From Solirubrobacterales bacterium (GTDB taxonomy: Bacteria; Actinomycetota; Thermoleophilia; Solirubrobacterales; 70-9), in contig JAUQWL010000025.1 in the NCBI GenBank assembly GCA_030835185.1, positions 1 to 7,006 on the forward strand: a stretch of 7,006 bases of DNA. Direction: 5' to 3'. This document shows positions 3,719 to 7,006 of this stretch, piece after piece. The notes under the pieces were generated by a model. The model was not told the DNA's origin. It saw nothing but the letters and a program-made list of their open reading frames with translations, and did not search any database. The first letter of the stretch is position 1. Each line of letters opens with the position of its first letter. Both the position numbers and the translations under genes were made by a program.

Positions 3719-6346
3719 ATGAAGTCGGCCGAAATACGCGAGACATTCCTTAACTTCTTCGAGGAGCGCGGACACCGGCGTATGCCTTCGGCCTCGTTGA
3801 TCCCGCCCCCCGATGACGCCTCGACCCTGCTCACGGTCGCCGGCATGCAGCCGTTCAAGGCTTACTTCCTCGGGCGCGAAACACCACCCGCCAGTCGACT
3901 GACCTCGTCCCAGACCTGCTTCCGCACTCCCGACATCGAGGAGGTCGGCAAGACGCTCCGCCACCTCACTTTCTTCGAGATGCTCGGCAACTTCAGTTTC
4001 GGCGATTACTTCAAGGAAGAGGCGGTGCCGTTCGGCTGGGAGCTGTCGGTGGGCGGCTTCGGCATAGATCCCGAGCGGATCTGGGTGACGGTCTTCGGCG
4101 GCGACGATGACCTCGGACTGGGACCTGACGAAGAGGTGATCTCGATCTGGAAGTCGGTAGGCGTCGCTGAAGAGCGAATAGTCCGCCTGCCGCGCTCGGA
4201 GAACTTCTGGCAGGCCGGAGCGACCGGCCCCTGTGGACCCTGCTCGGAGATGTATCTCGACCGCGGACTCGACTTCGGTGGCGAAGACGATCGGCCCGGC
4301 GACGACACCGAACGCTTTCTCGAGTACTGGAACCACGTCTTCATGACGTATGACCTCGCCGAAGACGGTTCGCTGACGCCACTTCCGTCGAGGAACATCG
4401 ACACCGGCATGGGCCTCGAGCGCATGTCGGCGATGCTCCAGGGAGTGCCGTCGGTCTACCAGACCGACCTGTTCACCCCGTTGATCGAGCTGGCCGAAGA
4501 GATGAGCGGCGTCAAGTACGACTCGACCCGGGAGGCGACCCGCGCGATGCGAATCATCGCCGACCACTCCCGCGGGATGAGCTTCCTGATCGCGGCAGGC
4601 GTCGTCCCTTCCAACGAGGACCGTGGATACGTGCTGCGGCGGATCATGCGTCGTGCGATCCAGCAGGGACGCAACCTCGGTTTCCAGGGTGAGTGGCTCT
4701 CCCGTTTCACCGACCGGACGATCGAGATGATGGGCGCCGCCCACCCGAGGGTGGCCGAGGAGCGCGAGCAGATCGACCGCTGGGTGAGGGCCGAAGAGGA
4801 CAGCTTCGGCCGAACTCTCGAGCGTGGCATGGTTCTTCTCGAGCAGATCGTGGAGAGGGCGCTCGCCGGGAACAGCGCCTGGGTCAGCGCCGACGACGCC
4901 TTCCAGCTCCATGACACTTACGGCTTCCCGTACGACCTGACTCGTGAGATCGTCTCCCAGCGCGGGCTCGAGGTTGACGACCAGGGCTTCGAGGAGCTGA
5001 TGGAAGAGCAGCGCCGCCGGGCCCGGAGCGGTGTCTCGGACGGAAGTCGCGGCCGCGACCATGAGCGGGTGCTCGAGTTCGCCGGCAGCGGTCCACCGAG
5101 CGAGTTCATCGGCTACGACTACCTCAGGGCGGAAACCGGGGTGAGCGCGCTCGAGGTAGCCGACGGACGCGCCCTGATCAAGCTTGACCAGAGCCCGTTC
5201 TACGCCGAAGGCGGCGGACAGGTTGCCGACTCCGGTCGGATCGCATGGCCGGGGGGTGAGGCGGCAGTGACCGACGTGGTCAGGGTCGGCGACGACCAGG
5301 TCGTCGAAGTCGGTATGCAGGGGGATGGAGACGCCGTGCCGGAGATCGGCACCACCGTGGAGGTCGAGGTTGATCGCAGGGCCCGCTTCCGCACGATGGC
5401 CAACCACACCGCGACCCATCTGCTTCATGCCGCACTGCGCGAGCGTCTCGGTGGTCACGTCCACCAGGCGGGCTCCTCGGTGCGGCCGGACAAGCTCAGA
5501 TTCGACTTCAACCACGGCGAGGCCCTCTCGAAGGAGGACATCGCCTGGGTTGAGGACCGGGTCAACGGCTGGATCAAGGACGCCGAACCGGTCCGCTGGA
5601 TCAACATGGAGAAGGCCGAGGCCGAGAAGCTCGGCGCGATGGCTCTTTTCGGGGAGAAGTACGGCGACTGGGTCCGGGTGGTCGAGGTCGAGTCGGTGTC
5701 GCGGGAACTCTGCGGCGGCACTCACGTTTCCAATACGGCCGGGATCGGGATTTTCAGGATCATCGGTGAGAGCTCCAGCTCCGCAAACGTGCGCCGGATC
5801 GAGGCGATCACCGGACCTGACGCGATCGACTGGTATCGCGAGCGTGCGGTTGAACTGGAAGCGGTCGGGGAGATGCTCGGCGACGTGCGTGACCCGGTCG
5901 GGGCGGCCAGTCGCGCGGCCGAGAAGATCGAACAGGCCGACAGGGGAGCCAGACAGGAGGAACGGAAGAGGTTGGGGAGTCTGGCCGGTGAACTGGCTGC
6001 GGCGGTCCAGCCGATCGGACCGGTGGACGCGGTCATCGCCGAGGTTCCGGTTTCCAACCCGAAGCAGATCCTGCAGATGGCCAAAGCCGTCCAGGGCGAG
6101 CGTCCGGGCGCCGGGGTCATCCTGGCCGGCGCCGACAGGGAGGCGGGCAAGGTCGGCGTCGTGGCGCTCTTTTCCCCTGCGGACTCCCGGGACAAGGTTT
6201 CGGCCGCGGACCTGATTCGCGAAATCGCCCCCATCGTCGGTGGCGGCGGTGGCGGCAGCGACGAGATGGCGCAGGCCGGTGGGAAGGACCCCGATCGGCT
6301 GGAAGAGGCGATGGTCGCTGCCAGGGCCTGGCTGGAAGGGCGCTGA
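3719..6346 (+). CDS. alaS: Alanyl-tRNA synthetase
   Basis: A class II synthetase that charges tRNA-Ala and hydrolyses mischarged Ser- and Gly-tRNA. At 875 aa it is full length for a bacterial AlaRS. The N-terminal catalytic domain begins with IRETFLNFFEERGH. It has the motif-2 region RTPDIEEVG followed by RHLTFFEMLGNFSFGDYFK (81-99), the GPCGPCSE block, and motif 3 GMGLER (230-235). The editing domain has the zinc-site residues His563 and His567 (HTATH) and Cys665 and His669 (CGGTH). The C-terminal C-Ala domain carries the usual glycine run (841-846) and ends with a helix. The gene starts 12 nt after the mnmA stop with no Shine-Dalgarno in the gap, so translation probably depends on coupling to mnmA. 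A TAGGCT hexamer overlaps the mnmA stop, but at 9 nt from the ATG it does not fit the leaderless spacing seen elsewhere. All key residues are present; no damage is seen. Confidence 0.98.
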   Translation: MKSAEIRETFLNFFEERGHRRMPSASLIPPPDDASTLLTVAGMQPFKAYFLGRETPPASRLTSSQTCFRTPDIEEVGKTLRHLTFFEMLGNFSFGDYFKEEAVPFGWELSVGGFGIDPERIWVTVFGGDDDLGLGPDEEVISIWKSVGVAEERIVRLPRSENFWQAGATGPCGPCSEMYLDRGLDFGGEDDRPGDDTERFLEYWNHVFMTYDLAEDGSLTPLPSRNIDTGMGLERMSAMLQGVPSVYQTDLFTPLIELAEEMSGVKYDSTREATRAMRIIADHSRGMSFLIAAGVVPSNEDRGYVLRRIMRRAIQQGRNLGFQGEWLSRFTDRTIEMMGAAHPRVAEEREQIDRWVRAEEDSFGRTLERGMVLLEQIVERALAGNSAWVSADDAFQLHDTYGFPYDLTREIVSQRGLEVDDQGFEELMEEQRRRARSGVSDGSRGRDHERVLEFAGSGPPSEFIGYDYLRAETGVSALEVADGRALIKLDQSPFYAEGGGQVADSGRIAWPGGEAAVTDVVRVGDDQVVEVGMQGDGDAVPEIGTTVEVEVDRRARFRTMANHTATHLLHAALRERLGGHVHQAGSSVRPDKLRFDFNHGEALSKEDIAWVEDRVNGWIKDAEPVRWINMEKAEAEKLGAMALFGEKYGDWVRVVEVESVSRELCGGTHVSNTAGIGIFRIIGESSSSANVRRIEAITGPDAIDWYRERAVELEAVGEMLGDVRDPVGAASRAAEKIEQADRGARQEERKRLGSLAGELAAAVQPIGPVDAVIAEVPVSNPKQILQMAKAVQGERPGAGVILAGADREAGKVGVVALFSPADSRDKVSAADLIREIAPIVGGGGGGSDEMAQAGGKDPDRLEEAMVAARAWLEGR

Positions 6347-6348
6347 GA

Positions 6349-6801
6349 GTGCGTGTTCTCGCGCTCGACTACGGCAGCGCAAGGATCGGATGTGCGGTAT
6401 CCGACGCCACTGGAACGCTGGCGACTCCGATTGCCGCGATCGAGCCGCCCGACATCGACCGGATCGCCGGCCTGGTCGACGAACGCGAAGTCGAGCGGGT
6501 AGTGGTCGGAATGCCGGTTTCACTCTCAGGTGGAGAAGGCCCGCAAGCGGGGTTGACCAGGGAGTTCTGCGGGCAGCTCGCTGCCGCGATCGAGGTCCCC
6601 GTGGAAACCTGGGATGAGCGCTTCACCACGAGGATGGCGGCCCGGACCCGGCGCGCTACGGGAGCCGGATCGGCAGAAGACTCGATCGCTGCCGCCCATC
6701 TCCTGGAGACCTACCTGGCCGCGCTCCAGAGCCGCGCCACACGCCTGAACGGCGCCGAATCCCGTGATGCGGGAATTCCGGAGGACGAGACGGGTCGATG
6801 A
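6349..6801 (+). CDS. ruvX: RuvX/YqgF, RuvC-fold nuclease (putative pre-16S rRNA nuclease)
   Basis: A small RNase H-fold protein of 150 aa. The E. coli homologue YqgF is linked to maturation of the 16S rRNA 5' end; a Holliday-junction resolvase role was proposed earlier for the family. Family marks are ALDYGSARIGCAVSD near the N-terminus with catalytic Asp7, the VVVGMPVSLSG strand-turn (51-61), TWDERFTT (87-94), and DSIAAAHLLETYL starting at the metal-binding Asp111. The last 25 or so residues form a polar tail beyond the conserved fold. GTG 6349 follows the alaS stop by 2 nt, and GGAAGGG (6334-6340), inside the end of alaS, gives a Shine-Dalgarno 8 nt upstream. The alaS-ruvX-mltG order is widely conserved in bacteria, including Bacillus. 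Confidence 0.95.
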   Translation: MRVLALDYGSARIGCAVSDATGTLATPIAAIEPPDIDRIAGLVDEREVERVVVGMPVSLSGGEGPQAGLTREFCGQLAAAIEVPVETWDERFTTRMAARTRRATGAGSAEDSIAAAHLLETYLAALQSRATRLNGAESRDAGIPEDETGR

Positions 6802-7006
6802 GCGAACGCTGGTTCGAGGACATGCCCGAATACGACCCCGACGATCCGGCTGCGGTCGAGCGCGAACTGCGAAGGCAGGAACGGCTGGCCCGTCGCAAAC
6901 GTGGCGGGTCATCGGACAGCCACGCCCCGGAACCGGCCGGCGCCGGCCGGCATCCGGGCCCGGGGCCCGATGACGGCAGTGTGCTCGGCTCCGACTCGGG
7001 AGCGGG
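6798..7006 (+). CDS. mltG: Probable MltG (endolytic murein transglycosylase), N-terminal cytoplasmic part only
   Basis: The ATG at 6798 overlaps the ruvX stop as ATGA, a sign of translational coupling. GGAGGA (6780-6785) gives a Shine-Dalgarno with a 12-nt gap. The frame stays open to the window edge and gives about 69 residues. It starts MSERWFEDMPEYDPDDPAAVER, continues as a charged Arg/Glu stretch (ELRRQERLARRKR), and then a Gly/Pro/Asp/Ser-rich linker of low complexity. Actinobacterial MltG proteins often begin with such a disordered, charged cytoplasmic tail before a single membrane helix and the YceG catalytic domain, neither of which is reached here. The name rests mainly on position after alaS-ruvX. 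If correct, the full protein would cleave nascent glycan strands at the membrane. Confidence 0.6.
   Translation, partial: MSERWFEDMPEYDPDDPAAVERELRRQERLARRKRGGSSDSHAPEPAGAGRHPGPGPDDGSVLGSDSGA
6933..6969. repeat. GC-only palindromes in the 5' coding part of probable mltG
   Basis: A perfect 18-bp palindrome, CCGGCCGGCGCCGGCCGG (6933-6950), is followed closely by an inverted repeat with arms CGGGCC and GGCCCG around a 3-nt spacer (6955-6969). They encode the Pro/Gly/Ala linker of the probable MltG protein. Codon bias in a low-complexity linker can create such symmetry by itself, so a hairpin role in the mRNA is only possible. Confidence 0.4.

Noticed and set aside
6239..6256. Glycine-codon run that looks like a short repeat in alaS
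   Set aside because: The poly-glycine stretch before SDEMAQAGG is a normal conserved feature of the AlaRS C-terminal domain.
2837..6523. A 1228-codon open frame on the minus strand
   Set aside because: It lies wholly antisense to mnmA, alaS and ruvX, which carry intact family motifs. Long antisense frames arise from G/C-biased third codon positions; the translation is Arg/Pro/His/Asp-rich with no recognisable domain.

Overview
This looks like a chromosomal segment from a high-GC actinobacterium. The best guess at class level is Thermoleophilia (Solirubrobacterales-like). That guess rests on strong G/C bias at third codon positions, AlaRS and MnmA motifs of actinobacterial style, the order mnmA-alaS-ruvX-(mltG), and gene starts that look leaderless. 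It is an inference; no rRNA or other taxonomic marker is present.

Layout. Positions 1-393 carry no gene I can support; the stretch is less GC-biased than the rest and holds a few short inverted repeats. Positions 394-1221 (+) encode a crotonase-fold enoyl-CoA hydratase/isomerase of PaaG-like type. A convergent short-chain dehydrogenase/reductase lies on the minus strand (1268-2242), separated by 46 bp of palindrome-rich DNA. A 30-bp divergent gap then leads to a four-gene plus-strand operon that fills the rest of the window. The first gene (2273-3706) is a fusion of an IscU/NifU-like Fe-S scaffold domain to the tRNA 2-thiouridylase MnmA. It is followed by alaS (3719-6346), ruvX/yqgF (6349-6801) and the start of a gene that is probably mltG (6798 to the window edge).

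How the genes work together. The operon is a housekeeping RNA and cell-envelope cluster: wobble-uridine thiolation of tRNAs, alanine charging of tRNA with editing, a RuvC-fold nuclease implicated in pre-16S rRNA processing, and a membrane lytic transglycosylase. The enoyl-CoA hydratase/isomerase and the dehydrogenase are stand-alone metabolic genes with no sequence-visible link to it.

Points of most interest. (1) All three genes that head transcription units have a TANCCT hexamer exactly 6 nt upstream of the chosen start codon and no well-placed Shine-Dalgarno, the pattern of leaderless transcription; two of these hexamers sit back to back in the 30-bp divergent gap. (2) The MnmA fusion keeps two scaffold cysteines and the GD aspartate, but has alanine where the third canonical cysteine should be. 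Its thiolase part has a CxxC plus a distal Cys, suitable for holding a cluster. I found no mobile element, CRISPR array, tRNA or rRNA. Apart from the fusion and the promoter pattern, the window is ordinary.
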